Shown: positions 11,091 through 19,629 of the stretch, piece after piece | Numbering within the stretch: position 1 is the first letter of the stretch | Layout of the letters: every line of letters begins with the position of its first letter | DNA from: CAVPTL01 sp963727235 | GTDB lineage: Bacteria; Actinomycetota; Thermoleophilia; Gaiellales; JAICJC01 | Direction: 5' to 3' | NCBI GenBank assembly: GCA_963727235.1 | Contig: CAVSFZ010000010.1 | Coordinates: 186,001-250,000 of the forward strand | Length of the DNA stretch: 64,000 nucleotides | Notes under the pieces: generated by a model | The model's input: only the letters and a program-made list of their open reading frames with translations | What the model was told of the DNA's origin: nothing | The model's database searches: none | Position numbers and translations under genes: made by a program

Positions 11091-12291
11091 TTGCCCACTG
11101 CCGACGTCGCCGTGGCGGCATCAAACCGCGTCGAGGCCGCGATCGAACTCACCCGAGCGCTGATTCGGGTGCCGACCGTCGACCCTGCCGGCTGCGCAGC
11201 CGCCGCCGATGTCGTCGAGACCGAGCTGCGCGCCCATGGCCTCGATGACCGAACGCCACGATGTCGTGGGAGCCGGACGGCGGGCCGTATCCGACGGTGC
11301 TCGCATGGCTGGGCGAGCGCACGCTCACCCCGGCGCTGATTCTCAGCGCGCACCTGGACACCTCCCCGCCCGCTCCGGAGTCGACCCGCGACGCGTACGC
11401 CGCCGAGCGCAGCGGCGGTCGCATCTGGGGTCGCGGAGCGACGTTCGCCAAGAGCGACGTGGCGGTGTATCTGAATGCGGCGGTGGCAGCCAGAGATCTG
11501 GGCGCCGGCGCTTCGGCGCTGGTCTCGATCACCGCCGACGAGGGCCAGGGAGGCGCCGCCGGGCCCGGTCACTTGCTCGATGACGCTCGGAATCAGGCCG
11601 GCGCGGGCAATCACGCCGGGGATCACCCGCGCGGTGGGATATGCCACCAACGGGGCGTGTGCAGCTGCACGTCACGGTGACCGGGCGGGCGGCCCACCAG
11701 TCGCTGATCGACCCCGACGAGGAGGCGATGAGGCACGCCGTGGCGCTGGCGGCAGCGGTGGCAGCCGAGTATGACCGGCTTTCGGAGCTCGAGTGCTCGG
11801 TGCCGGGCATCGCACATCCGACGATCAATGTGACCCGCCTGCACGGCGGCGTCGGATTCGGGATGGCCGCCGGCACGGTTGAGCTCGACATCGACCGCCG
11901 GGTGACGCCTGACGAGGATGTGGACGCCGTGCGGGTGGAACTGGACGCCTTCATGGCTCCGTGGACGAGTCTCACCGGCGTGTCGATCTCCTATCGCGTG
12001 GTGGCGGCGCCGAGGCCGCTGATGCCCACTGCCGCGGGGCATGAATGGGCGACTGAGGTTGCCTCCCAGGTGGAGTCGGTGACCGGCAGCTCGGCGGCGG
12101 TGGTGGGTCTGCCGCTGTACACCGACGCCCGCTGGTTCGGCGCCCACGGGATCCCGACGGTGCTGTTTGGAGCCGGTCAGACCGACCTGGTCGAGGCCGG
12201 TATCAACGGCGCCGACGAAAGCGTGGCCGAGGCTGATGTCGAGGCGGCGCTGCACGTGGTGGCGCGACTGGTCGCTGCTTCGGCAGCGTGA
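11091..12291 (+). CDS. M20-family peptidase/deacylase (ArgE/DapE-like; frameshifted)
   Basis: Zinc amidohydrolase of about 395 residues, probably starting at TTG 11091 right after the previous stop. Landmarks: RVEAAIELTRALIRVPTVDP at the N-terminus, the metal motif SAHLDTSPP, the WGRGATFAKSDVA region and ITADEGQGG near the catalytic Glu. The dimerisation-domain sequence VQLHVTVTGRAAHQSLID follows, and a C-terminal WFGAHGIPTVLFGAG. Frame shifts near 11250, 11565 and 11655. The family removes acyl or carbamoyl groups from amino acids; allantoate and carbamoyl-amino-acid amidohydrolases belong here too. Its role in the upstream pathway is an inference. Confidence 0.72.
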
Positions 12292-12316
12292 TGATGGCAA
12301 CAAGGGGGAACTCTCA

Positions 12317-13295
12317 ATGGCTCTGGTGATCTCACGAAGCGACGCCGCTCAGGTGATCGAGATGCAGGACGTGATCGACACGGTCGCGGCGGCGCACGGC
12401 GAGCACGCGCTCGGAAACGTCAAGATGCCCAACCGGTTCGCGGTGCACATCCCTGGAGGAGATGACGCAGTGCTGCCGATGGTGGCGGCGATGCCGAAGC
12501 TCGGCGCGGTGGGGGTGAAGCTGCTCTCGATCTTTCCCGGCAACCGCGCCAAGGGCAAGCCGGTGCTCGATGCGACAGTGCTGCTGGTCGACCCCGACGA
12601 CGGCAGCTGCCTGGCGGTGGTCGACGGTGGGCTGTTGACGGCCTATCGCACCGCCTCGGCTTCGGCGATCGCCACCCGGTACCTGGCCCGCACCGGACTC
12701 GACCGTGCTGGGACTGGTCGGGCTGGGTGTCGAGGGCCGCTCGCATTTCGACGCGCTTCGGCTGGTCCGCGACATCACGCGCGTGGTGGGCTGGACGCGC
12801 AGCCAGGAGACCGCCGACCGGTTCCGCGAGCACGTCGGCGGGGCAGTCCCCTTCGAGCTGCTGGAGAGCCCCGAGGCGGTCGTGCGGGAGTGCGACATCC
12901 TGTGCACGCTGACGCCGTCCACGACACCGATCGTGCATGGGGAGTGGCTGTCCGAGGGCATGCACATCAACGCCGTCGGCACCCACGAGAACAGCGCCCG
13001 TGAGATCGATACCGAGACGGTGGTGCGCTCCAAGATCGTGGTCGACATCCTGGCCTCGGTGCTGGACGAGTGCGGTGATCTCAACATCCCGGTGGCCGAG
13101 GGAGCGATCACGCCCGATCACTTCGGCGTCGAGCTGGGGGAGCTGGTCAACGGCACCGCACACCCGCGGACGAGTGACGCTGACATAACGCTGTTCAAGT
13201 CGGTCGGGGTGGCAGTCCAGGACATCGCCACCGCCCATCTGATCTACACCCGCGCCCGCGAGCAAGGCCTTGGCACCGAGGTCAACCTGGTGTGA
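12317..13295 (+). CDS. Ornithine cyclodeaminase/mu-crystallin family protein (one frameshift)
   Basis: About 325 residues, ATG 12317 preceded by AAGGGGGAA. The N-terminal substrate half has KMPNRFAVHIPGG, GVKLLSIFPGN and DPDDGSCLAVVDGGLLTAYRTAS, with the conserved Lys and Asp. The Rossmann half starts VLGLVGLGVEGRSHFDAL, and HINAVGTHENSAREID follows. An extra C in GGACTCGACC near 12703 shifts frame 2 to 3. Family members are ornithine/alanine-type cyclodeaminases or ketimine/imino-acid reductases, with NAD(P) bound in the Rossmann domain. The TGA stop sits inside the palindromic repeat that follows. Confidence 0.75.
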
Positions 13296-13371
13296 ATAAT
13301 TCGGTGCCAGGCACCAATTATTCACCGCGGTGCGTGGGTGGTGAATAACGGTGCCAGGCACCTTTATTCAC
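13292..13371. repeat. Doublet of the GTGAATAA / GGTGCCAGGCACC palindromic repeat
   Basis: Two palindromes in tandem. Unit 1 (13292-13325) and unit 2 (13341-13371) each have a GTGAATAA left arm, the 13-bp core GGTGCCAGGCACC and a TTATTCAC right arm, with a GC-rich 15-bp spacer between. The same doublet organisation recurs at 53125-53203. Unit 1 supplies the TGA stop of the preceding gene. Hairpin formation in RNA is expected, so it may act as a terminator or a mobile REP-like element. Confidence 0.85.
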
Positions 13372-13385
13372 GAGTGGAGGCGGCT

Positions 13386-14105
13386 GTGATCCGGATCGGC
13401 TGCGCAGGCTGGAACTACAAGCAATGGAAGGCGCCGGTGTACGACGGCGCGCCCCAGCGCGAGTGGCTCACCCGGTACGGGCAGCGCTTCACCACGGTCG
13501 AGGTGAACTCCACCTTCTACCGGCTGCCGCTCGAGAGCACCGTCCAGACCTGGGCCGATCAGACGCCGGACGGCTTCCTCTTCGCCGTCAAGGTCGGCCG
13601 CTACCTGACCCACATCAAGCGGCTTGCTCCCCCCAAGTCGGGCAGCTTCACGATGCTCGAGCGGCTCGCCCCGATCGTGGAGGCGGGCAAGCTCGGCCCG
13701 CTCTTGTGGCAGCTTCCCCCGACCTTCAAACGTGACGACGAGCGGCTGGCCGACGGGCTCACGCGATTCCCCAGCGGGCTCCGTCACGCCATCGAGTTCC
13801 GCCACCCCTCGTGGTTCTGCGAGCCGGTGATGGAGATGATGCGCGACGCGGGCGTGGGCCTCGTCATCGGCGACCATCCCGAGCGCGAGTTCCAGACCCA
13901 CGAGTGGACGACCGACTGGACATACATCCGCCTCAACCACGGCCAGGCGGGCGTCGACCAGCGGTACTCGGCGGCCGAGCTGGCAGCGTGGGCCGAGCGG
14001 ATCGCGGCCTGGCGCGCGCGGGGCGATATCTACGCCTACTTCAACAGCGATGAGGACGTGTTCGCGTTGCAAGATGCCGAGGTGCTGGAACAATTGCTGG
14101 CGTGA
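13386..14105 (+). CDS. DUF72 family protein
   Basis: A 239-residue protein starting at GTG 13386 (IRIGCAGWNYKQWKAPVYDG), just after the repeat doublet. The family hallmarks IRIGCAGW, FTTVEVNSTFYRLP, FLFAVKVGRYLTH and WQLPPTFKRDDERL are all present, as is the C-terminal YAYFNSDEDVFALQDA. DUF72 proteins (YecE-like) adopt a TIM-barrel fold; their biochemical role is not established. The gene is intact and begins the long frameshift-free stretch. Its predicted product is cytoplasmic. Confidence 0.85.
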   Translation: MIRIGCAGWNYKQWKAPVYDGAPQREWLTRYGQRFTTVEVNSTFYRLPLESTVQTWADQTPDGFLFAVKVGRYLTHIKRLAPPKSGSFTMLERLAPIVEAGKLGPLLWQLPPTFKRDDERLADGLTRFPSGLRHAIEFRHPSWFCEPVMEMMRDAGVGLVIGDHPEREFQTHEWTTDWTYIRLNHGQAGVDQRYSAAELAAWAERIAAWRARGDIYAYFNSDEDVFALQDAEVLEQLLA

Positions 14106-14122
14106 GCATCGGCCGTTCGTCG

Positions 14123-14938
14123 TCAGAACGTCTGAGAGCTCGGCTCTCCCAGCGACGCCGACCCCGACCCGCCGCGCAGCGAGGTGAACCCGCCGTCCAC
14201 CACCAGCGACTCGCCGGTCATGAACGACGAATCGTCACAGGCAAGAAACAGCACCGCCTTGGCGATCTCTCCGGGCAGCCCCATTCGCCCGAGCATGATC
14301 GACTCGTTCCACTCCTTCAGCAGCGCCTCGGTGTCGGTCGAGTCCTCCAGCCACTTCATCATCGGCGGCGTCTCGCACGGCCCGGGGCAGATGCAGTTCA
14401 CCCGGATGTTGCGCGACGCCGAGTCGCAGGCCATGCCGCGGGTCATCTGCAGCACCGCACCCTTGGTGGAGATGTAGGTGGTCTCGTCGGGATACCCCAC
14501 CAGCGACGCCACCGACCCCATGTTGACGATCGCGCCCCCGTCCGGCATGTGTGGATAGGCGTACTTGGCCAGCAGCCACCCACCGCGCACGTTGACCGCG
14601 AATGCCCGGTCCCACGCCTCCGACGTGATCGACCAGAACGGTCCCAGAATGTCGACCCCCGAGCCGGCGTTGTTCACCACAACATCGATTGCCCCGGTGC
14701 GCGCGCGGGCTGTCTCCACCAGGTTGATGATGTCGGACTCCGACCCCACGTCGGTGGGCACGAAGGTGGCCTGACCGCCGCGTTCGCGGATGTCTGCCAC
14801 CACCTTCTCTCCGGTGTCATGCGACCGGTTGGCCGCGTACACATACCCGCCTTCGGAGGCCAGTTCATGCGCAATTGCCTCGCCCAGGCCAGAGCCGGCC
14901 CCGGTCACGATTACGGTCTTTTGGTCGAGTTTCGGCAT
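14123..14938 (-). CDS. Short-chain dehydrogenase/reductase
   Basis: A 271-residue classical SDR. TGAGSGLG near residue 12 binds NAD(P), NNAG lies near 90, and the catalytic Ser and YxxxK appear in GSVASLVG and TYISTKGA. A terminal SSFMTGESLVVDGGF is typical of the family; an unusual Ser/Gly-rich tail of ~18 residues follows. The ATG at 14938 has a strong AAGGAGAGG ribosome site. It is divergent from an IclR regulator with only 52 bp between, a classic arrangement for a regulator and its catabolic target. The substrate is unknown. Confidence 0.85.
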   Translation of the reverse strand: MPKLDQKTVIVTGAGSGLGEAIAHELASEGGYVYAANRSHDTGEKVVADIRERGGQATFVPTDVGSESDIINLVETARARTGAIDVVVNNAGSGVDILGPFWSITSEAWDRAFAVNVRGGWLLAKYAYPHMPDGGAIVNMGSVASLVGYPDETTYISTKGAVLQMTRGMACDSASRNIRVNCICPGPCETPPMMKWLEDSTDTEALLKEWNESIMLGRMGLPGEIAKAVLFLACDDSSFMTGESLVVDGGFTSLRGGSGSASLGEPSSQTF

Positions 14939-14990
14939 CGATCCTCTCCTTGAAATTGTTGGTCATCCATCTCGCCGCTACGATCTTGCA
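14939..14990. promoter_or_regulatory. Divergent SDR/IclR intergenic region
   Basis: A 52-bp gap must hold both divergent promoters and probably the IclR operator. It is visibly more AT-rich than its surroundings. It includes the SDR ribosome site on the minus strand; I see no convincing symmetric operator. Confidence 0.4.
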
Positions 14991-15809
14991 ATGGCCGAAC
15001 GGGGTGTTCGCACCGCGAAAGAGAGTGAGGAGCTTCCCCGCTATCGGATCGCGGCCGTCGATCGGGCGGTCGCGATTCTGGAAACCTTCACCGACGGCCG
15101 GGCTCTGACGCAGGCGGAGATCTCGCGGGCCGCCGGCCTCAGTGAGGCCACCACGCTGCGCTATCTGTCCACGCTCAACCGCAACGGGCTGGTCGAGCGT
15201 GACGCCCACTCCGGTCGCTACGCCCTTGGCCTGCGGCTGTTTCAGCTGGGTGAGCGTGCGCTTGGCACCGACGTTCGCCACGCTGCCCTGCCGGTGATGC
15301 GCGAGCTCTCTGAGCGGTTTCACGAGACCGTCAACCTGGGTGTCCGAAACGCCAACAACCTGGTGTTGATCGAGGCTGTGGAGAGCACCCAGCCGATCCG
15401 TCGAGGCGCCAACATCGGTGACCTGGATGCGTGGCACGCGTCGGCGCTGGGCAAGGCGATCCTGGCCGCGTTGCCCGACTCGGAGGCGCGTGAGATCGTC
15501 GACCGCGCCAAGTGGGCCCGGCGTACCAGCCGAACGCACACCACCTGGCGGGCGCTGCACCAAGACCTGATCGAGATCCGCGAGCGCGGGTATGCGGTCG
15601 ACGACGAGGAGGGCGAGGACGGCCTTCGCTGCGTTGGCGCGGCCGTCCACGACCGGCACGGACGTCCGCACTACGCCGTCAGCGTCAGCGGGCCGGTGAA
15701 CCGGATCAACCACGCCGCGGTGGGCGAGATCGGCCCGGCGGTGCACGCGGCCGCCGCCGCCATCTCCGCCCGCATCGGCTTCACCCCGACCAGCCGACCC
15801 GAAAACTGA
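14991..15809 (+). CDS. IclR-family transcriptional regulator
   Basis: A 272-residue regulator with a winged HTH at residues ~18-80 (AVAILETFTDGRALTQAEIS, LSEATTLRYLSTL) and the IclR effector domain after residue ~95. The effector-domain motifs are LGVRNANNLVLIEAVES, WHASALGKAILAALP, RERGYAVDDEE and GLRCVGAAV. The start is ATG 14991. IclR proteins usually sense aromatic or amino-acid-derived ligands and control an adjacent catabolic operon. The candidates here are the divergent SDR and possibly the neighbouring transporter operon. Confidence 0.9.
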   Translation: MAERGVRTAKESEELPRYRIAAVDRAVAILETFTDGRALTQAEISRAAGLSEATTLRYLSTLNRNGLVERDAHSGRYALGLRLFQLGERALGTDVRHAALPVMRELSERFHETVNLGVRNANNLVLIEAVESTQPIRRGANIGDLDAWHASALGKAILAALPDSEAREIVDRAKWARRTSRTHTTWRALHQDLIEIRERGYAVDDEEGEDGLRCVGAAVHDRHGRPHYAVSVSGPVNRINHAAVGEIGPAVHAAAAAISARIGFTPTSRPEN

Positions 15810-15811
15810 GC

Positions 15812-16750
15812 TCACCACGACGGCTCCGCCGGTTGCCGGCTGTCGCCGCTGAGCGGATGGATGCAGGCGACCTGTGACCGGCCCACGGTGATCCGAGCCG
15901 GCGGCTCGGCGGTGCAATCGCTGTCGACACGCGGACAGCGCGGGGCGAAGATGCAGCCGTCGGGCGAGACGGCGTTGGCGGCGAAGCGATAGTCGCCCTC
16001 GACACCGGGCACCGAGTCGAGCAGCACCCTGGTGTACGGGTGGGCCGGTGCGGTCAGCACTGTCTGGGTGGGCCCTCGCTCGACCAGCCGGCCGGAAAAC
16101 AACACCATCGTCTCGTCGGTGACGTGGTTGACGACGCTGAGATCGTGTGAGATCAGGATGATTGCGAGCCCTCGACTGACGCGCAGCGCATTCAGCAGGT
16201 TGAGGATCTGCGCCTGCACCGAGACGTCCAGAGATGATGTCGGCTCGTCCGCCACCAGAATGCTGGGATCCGCCGCCAGCGCCCGCGCGATCCCCACCCG
16301 CTGACACTGCCCGCCGCTCAGTTGTCCGGGGCGTCGCTCGACCGCATCGGAGGTCAGCCCCACCTCCTGCAACACCTGGTCGGCCCGCGTTCCGGCGTCG
16401 CGGCGGCCGAGCGAATGCCACACCTGGAACACTTCCGCCACCGCCTGGCGGGCGGTGATCCAGGGATTGAGTGCGCCGTAGGGATCTTGAAACACCATCT
16501 GGATCTCGCGCCGGATCGGGTCGCGCCGATCCACCTTGGCCCATTCCCGTCCGTTCACCAGCACCCGGCCGCGGGTGGGGGAGAGCGTTCCCACCAGCAG
16601 CCGCCCGAGGGTGGTTTTGCCGCTGCCGCTCTCACCAACGATGCCGAGCGTCTGGCCCGCCTCGACTTCGAGATCGATGTCGGCCAGCGCTTCGGTGTGA
16701 GCGCGCGGATAGGTGACTCCAGCTCCCGCGACCTGGAGGGTGACGGTCAT
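15812..16750 (-). CDS. dppF: Peptide/nickel-type ABC transporter ATPase (DppF/OppF-like)
   Basis: A 312-residue ATPase with Walker A GESGSGKTTLGR (~residue 40), signature LSGGQCQRVGIARAL, Walker B ILVADEPTSSLD and the H-loop ILISHDLSVVNHV. The C-terminal oligopeptide-transporter extension has the cysteine cluster ...GCIFAPRCPRVDSDC. It is the last gene of the operon; its start overlaps the stop of the DppD gene by 4 bp. It powers import together with DppBCD and the lipoprotein. The substrate is probably a peptide or small amide compound. Confidence 0.9.
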   Translation of the reverse strand: MTVTLQVAGAGVTYPRAHTEALADIDLEVEAGQTLGIVGESGSGKTTLGRLLVGTLSPTRGRVLVNGREWAKVDRRDPIRREIQMVFQDPYGALNPWITARQAVAEVFQVWHSLGRRDAGTRADQVLQEVGLTSDAVERRPGQLSGGQCQRVGIARALAADPSILVADEPTSSLDVSVQAQILNLLNALRVSRGLAIILISHDLSVVNHVTDETMVLFSGRLVERGPTQTVLTAPAHPYTRVLLDSVPGVEGDYRFAANAVSPDGCIFAPRCPRVDSDCTAEPPARITVGRSQVACIHPLSGDSRQPAEPSW

Positions 16751-17706
16751 GACATCAACTCACTCCACCGAAAACACGCCGAGTCGCGCCCGTCGGCCAC
16801 CGGCATCAGCCGCGGCACCTCGGCCCGGCAGCGATCCTGAGCCAGCGGGCAGCGGGGAGCGTACGGGCAGCCACCCGGCCGTTCGCCCAGGCCCGGCGCC
16901 CGGCCCGGGATCGTCTCCAGCTCGCCCCGGGAGTCGCCGGTGCGCGGCCGCGCCGCAATCAGCGCCTGGGTGTAGGGATGCGCCGGCCGTGCCAGCACCT
17001 CCCGCGATCGCCCGCGCTCGACCACCATGCCGCTGTACATGACCGCGATCGCATCGCTGGTCGACTGCACCACCGCCAGGTCGTGGGTGACCAGCACGAT
17101 CGCCATGCCGGTCTCGGCGCGCAGCTCGGACAGCAGCTCGAGGATGCCGCGCTGCACGGTGACGTCGAGCGCGGTCGTGGGCTCGTCGGCAAACAGCAGC
17201 TCGGGGCGACCTGCAAGCGCCAGCGCGATCATCACCCGCTGGCGCATACCGCCCGAGAGCTCGTGCGGGTACAGCCCCATCACCTCGGCCGGACGCGGCA
17301 TGTGCACCAGATCCAGCAGCTCTCGCACGCGCTCGTCTCCCGACCGGCCGCGGTCGAGCTCGCGCACCGTCTCGGCCAGCTGGCGTCCGACCTTCATCAC
17401 CGGATCGAGTCCCGACATCGACGCTTGGGGGACGAGCGCGATGCGGCGTCCCCGCAGCTGGTGCCAGCCGCGCTGGTCGAGCGCCACCAGGTCGATGCCG
17501 TCGAAGGTGATCGTGCCTCTCAGCACCCGCCCGTCGATGCGGGGAAGCAGGCCGATCAGTGCCCGGCAGGTGATGCTCTTGCCCGACCCGGTTTCGCCGA
17601 CCAGGCCCACGCAGGACGAGGCCGGCACGCTCAGGGACACGTCGGTGAGCGCCTCGTGGCCGGCCAGCTCGACCGCCAGTCCGTCCACCTGCAGCAGGTC
17701 GGTCAT
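16747..17706 (-). CDS. dppD: Peptide-type ABC transporter ATPase (DppD/OppD-like)
   Basis: A 319-residue ATPase starting MTDLLQVDGLAVEL at ATG 17706. Walker A is GETGSGKSITCRA, the signature is LSGGMRQRVMIALAL, Walker B is LLFADEPTTALD and the switch is VLVTHDLAVVQS. The C-terminal cysteine-bearing segment (CPYAPRCPLAQDRC) is characteristic of the Opp/Dpp subfamily. Both its start and its stop overlap the neighbouring genes by 4 bp, so it is translationally coupled within the operon. Confidence 0.9.
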   Translation of the reverse strand: MTDLLQVDGLAVELAGHEALTDVSLSVPASSCVGLVGETGSGKSITCRALIGLLPRIDGRVLRGTITFDGIDLVALDQRGWHQLRGRRIALVPQASMSGLDPVMKVGRQLAETVRELDRGRSGDERVRELLDLVHMPRPAEVMGLYPHELSGGMRQRVMIALALAGRPELLFADEPTTALDVTVQRGILELLSELRAETGMAIVLVTHDLAVVQSTSDAIAVMYSGMVVERGRSREVLARPAHPYTQALIAARPRTGDSRGELETIPGRAPGLGERPGGCPYAPRCPLAQDRCRAEVPRLMPVADGRDSACFRWSELMS

Positions 17707-18599
17707 CGCTGCCGCCGATCGCCCGACAGCAATGCGTCGGCCAGGAGGCTGAGGGCAACCCCGGTGATCGCGAGCATCACTCCCGGTGCGACGGTGATCC
17801 ACCAGGCGGTGCCGACAAAGGCGCGGCCTTCGTACATGATGTTTCCCCACTCCGGCGTGGGCGGCTGCACGCCCGCCCCGAGGAACGCCAGCGAGGCGAT
17901 CACGACCACCGCCAAGATGGCGTCGCCGACCGCGTAGGCGGCGGTCACCCGGGCCACCCCCGGAGCCAAGTGGCGCACCACGATGCGCCGCTGCGAATAC
18001 CCCAGGATCTGGGCGGCGACCACGTGGTCGCTGCCGCGCAGCGCCAGCGTCTGTGCCCTCGCCAGGCGGGCGTAGTAGGCCCACCCGACCAGCAGGAACG
18101 CGATCACCGTGGCCGGCAGCCCCGCCGGCATCGGCCCCAGCTTTCGGTCTGGCCCCACCAGCACCACCAGCACCAGAATCAGAATCACGAAGGGGAACGC
18201 GATCAGGGCGTCCACCAGCCGCATCAGCGATGAGTCGACTCCCCGTCGCTTGCTGGCCCCGGCGAGCGTGCCCACCAGCGTTCCCAGGATCAACGACACC
18301 CCCACCACCACGGTGGCCACGATCAGGTCGATGCGGCCTCCGGCGAAGGTGCGCACGAACAGGTCACGGCCGACCGAGTCGGTGCCGAACGGGTGCCGCA
18401 GCGACGGCGCCTGATAGGGCGGGGCCACCAGTGCGTCGGTCGAGTCGGGCCACACCACCGGGATCACGAAGCACAAACCGACGATCGCCGCCAGCATGAT
18501 CCCGCCCACCCAGAACGAGCGTTGCCGCCCGACGCCGTGGCGCCGCGCGAATCCTCCCAATCGCGTCCCCCGTGCCCGTGCCGGTGCCAGGTCGGTCAT
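17703..18599 (-). CDS. dppC: ABC transporter permease (DppC-like)
   Basis: A 298-residue membrane protein of the OppBC family. The N-terminal OppC segment has a transmembrane helix at ~30-50 (GIMLAAIVGLCFVIPVVW) and then HPFGTDSVGRDLFVR, the DppC/OppC hallmark. About five more hydrophobic segments follow, with the permease loop near GSDHVVAAQILGYSQRRIVVRH contacting the ATPases. The start ATG 18599 overlaps the DppB stop. Confidence 0.88.
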   Translation of the reverse strand: MTDLAPARARGTRLGGFARRHGVGRQRSFWVGGIMLAAIVGLCFVIPVVWPDSTDALVAPPYQAPSLRHPFGTDSVGRDLFVRTFAGGRIDLIVATVVVGVSLILGTLVGTLAGASKRRGVDSSLMRLVDALIAFPFVILILVLVVLVGPDRKLGPMPAGLPATVIAFLLVGWAYYARLARAQTLALRGSDHVVAAQILGYSQRRIVVRHLAPGVARVTAAYAVGDAILAVVVIASLAFLGAGVQPPTPEWGNIMYEGRAFVGTAWWITVAPGVMLAITGVALSLLADALLSGDRRQR

Positions 18600-19609
18600 C
18601 CGCGCCGCGTCCGAGGGTCGGCAACCACGTAGAGGGCGTCCGCGGTCGCGTTTGAGAACACCACGAACAGGGCCGAGACGACCGCGATCCCTTGGATCAC
18701 GGGGTAGTCGCGCTGGCTCACCGACTGCACCAGCTGGGAGCCGATCCCCGGCATCCCGAACACTGCTTCCACCACCACCGCCCCTGCGATCAGCGCCCCC
18801 ATGTTCAGGCCCAGCAGCGTGATCACCGGCAGCAGGCTATTGGGCAGGATGTGCTTGAGCACCACGGTGCGACGCGACATCCCGCGGGCGATCGCGGCCT
18901 CGATGAAATCCTGGCGAGAGGTGTCCAGCGCAACCTGGCGGACGGTGCGGGCAATCTGGGGCATCAGGAACGCCGACATCGCGATCGCGGGAAGCACCAG
19001 GTAGCGGAAGTTGTCCGGCCACGATCCCGCCCAGCCTCCGGCCGGGAAGATCGGCCATCTGAGGGCGAAGGCCAGGATCAGCAGCAGGCCCAGGAAGAAC
19101 GGGGGCGTGGCCAGCAGGATCACCAGCCCCACCCGGGTGGTGTGGTCGACGCTGGAGCGCGGGGTCAGAGCCGACACCAGGCCGACCGGGACTCCCACGC
19201 ACAGGGACAGGATCATGGTGGCCAGCACCAGCTCGAGCGTCACCGGCAGCGTCCGCCCGACGATGCCTGACACCGACTGGTCGCTTTGCACGATCGACGT
19301 GCCCAGGTCGCCGTGCAGCAGCGCTCCCAGATACCTGACGTACCCGGTCAAGAGAGGTTGGTCGATGTGCATCTCGTGCCGCAGCGCCGCCACCGCCTGG
19401 GGGGTTGCCCTCGGCCCCAGCACCGCCTGCGCCGGATCTCCCGGGACGAGCCGCACGAGCAGATACGACACCGTCACCACCACGAACGCAACCAGCAGCG
19501 CCTGTCCCAGCTCGAACCCGATCCGGCGTCCCCAACCTGCCGCCGAGGAGCCGCGCCGGCGGATGTCGGCGCGTTCCTCGGCGACCATGGGGACTGCGTC
19601 GTCGGTCAT
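18596..19609 (-). CDS. dppB: ABC transporter permease (DppB-like)
   Basis: A 337-residue permease, slightly long because of a ~25-residue cytoplasmic N-terminus. The typical first helix and following motif are VAFVVVTVSYLLVRLVPGDP. The DppB loop is ALRHEMHIDQPLLTGYVRYL, the coupling segment is RQDFIEAAIARGMSRRTVV, and it ends near FSNATADALYVVADPR. Six membrane segments are expected. It forms a heterodimer with DppC. Confidence 0.88.
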   Translation of the reverse strand: MTDDAVPMVAEERADIRRRGSSAAGWGRRIGFELGQALLVAFVVVTVSYLLVRLVPGDPAQAVLGPRATPQAVAALRHEMHIDQPLLTGYVRYLGALLHGDLGTSIVQSDQSVSGIVGRTLPVTLELVLATMILSLCVGVPVGLVSALTPRSSVDHTTRVGLVILLATPPFFLGLLLILAFALRWPIFPAGGWAGSWPDNFRYLVLPAIAMSAFLMPQIARTVRQVALDTSRQDFIEAAIARGMSRRTVVLKHILPNSLLPVITLLGLNMGALIAGAVVVEAVFGMPGIGSQLVQSVSQRDYPVIQGIAVVSALFVVFSNATADALYVVADPRTRRG

Positions 19610-19629
19610 TTACATGTGTGGGCGGCGGC

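Noticed and set aside
13292..13371. CRISPR array or insertion-sequence ends at the repeat doublets
   Set aside because: Only two units with one short spacer, no cas genes, no transposase and no target-site duplication visible. The units are self-palindromic, unlike CRISPR repeats with unique spacers.
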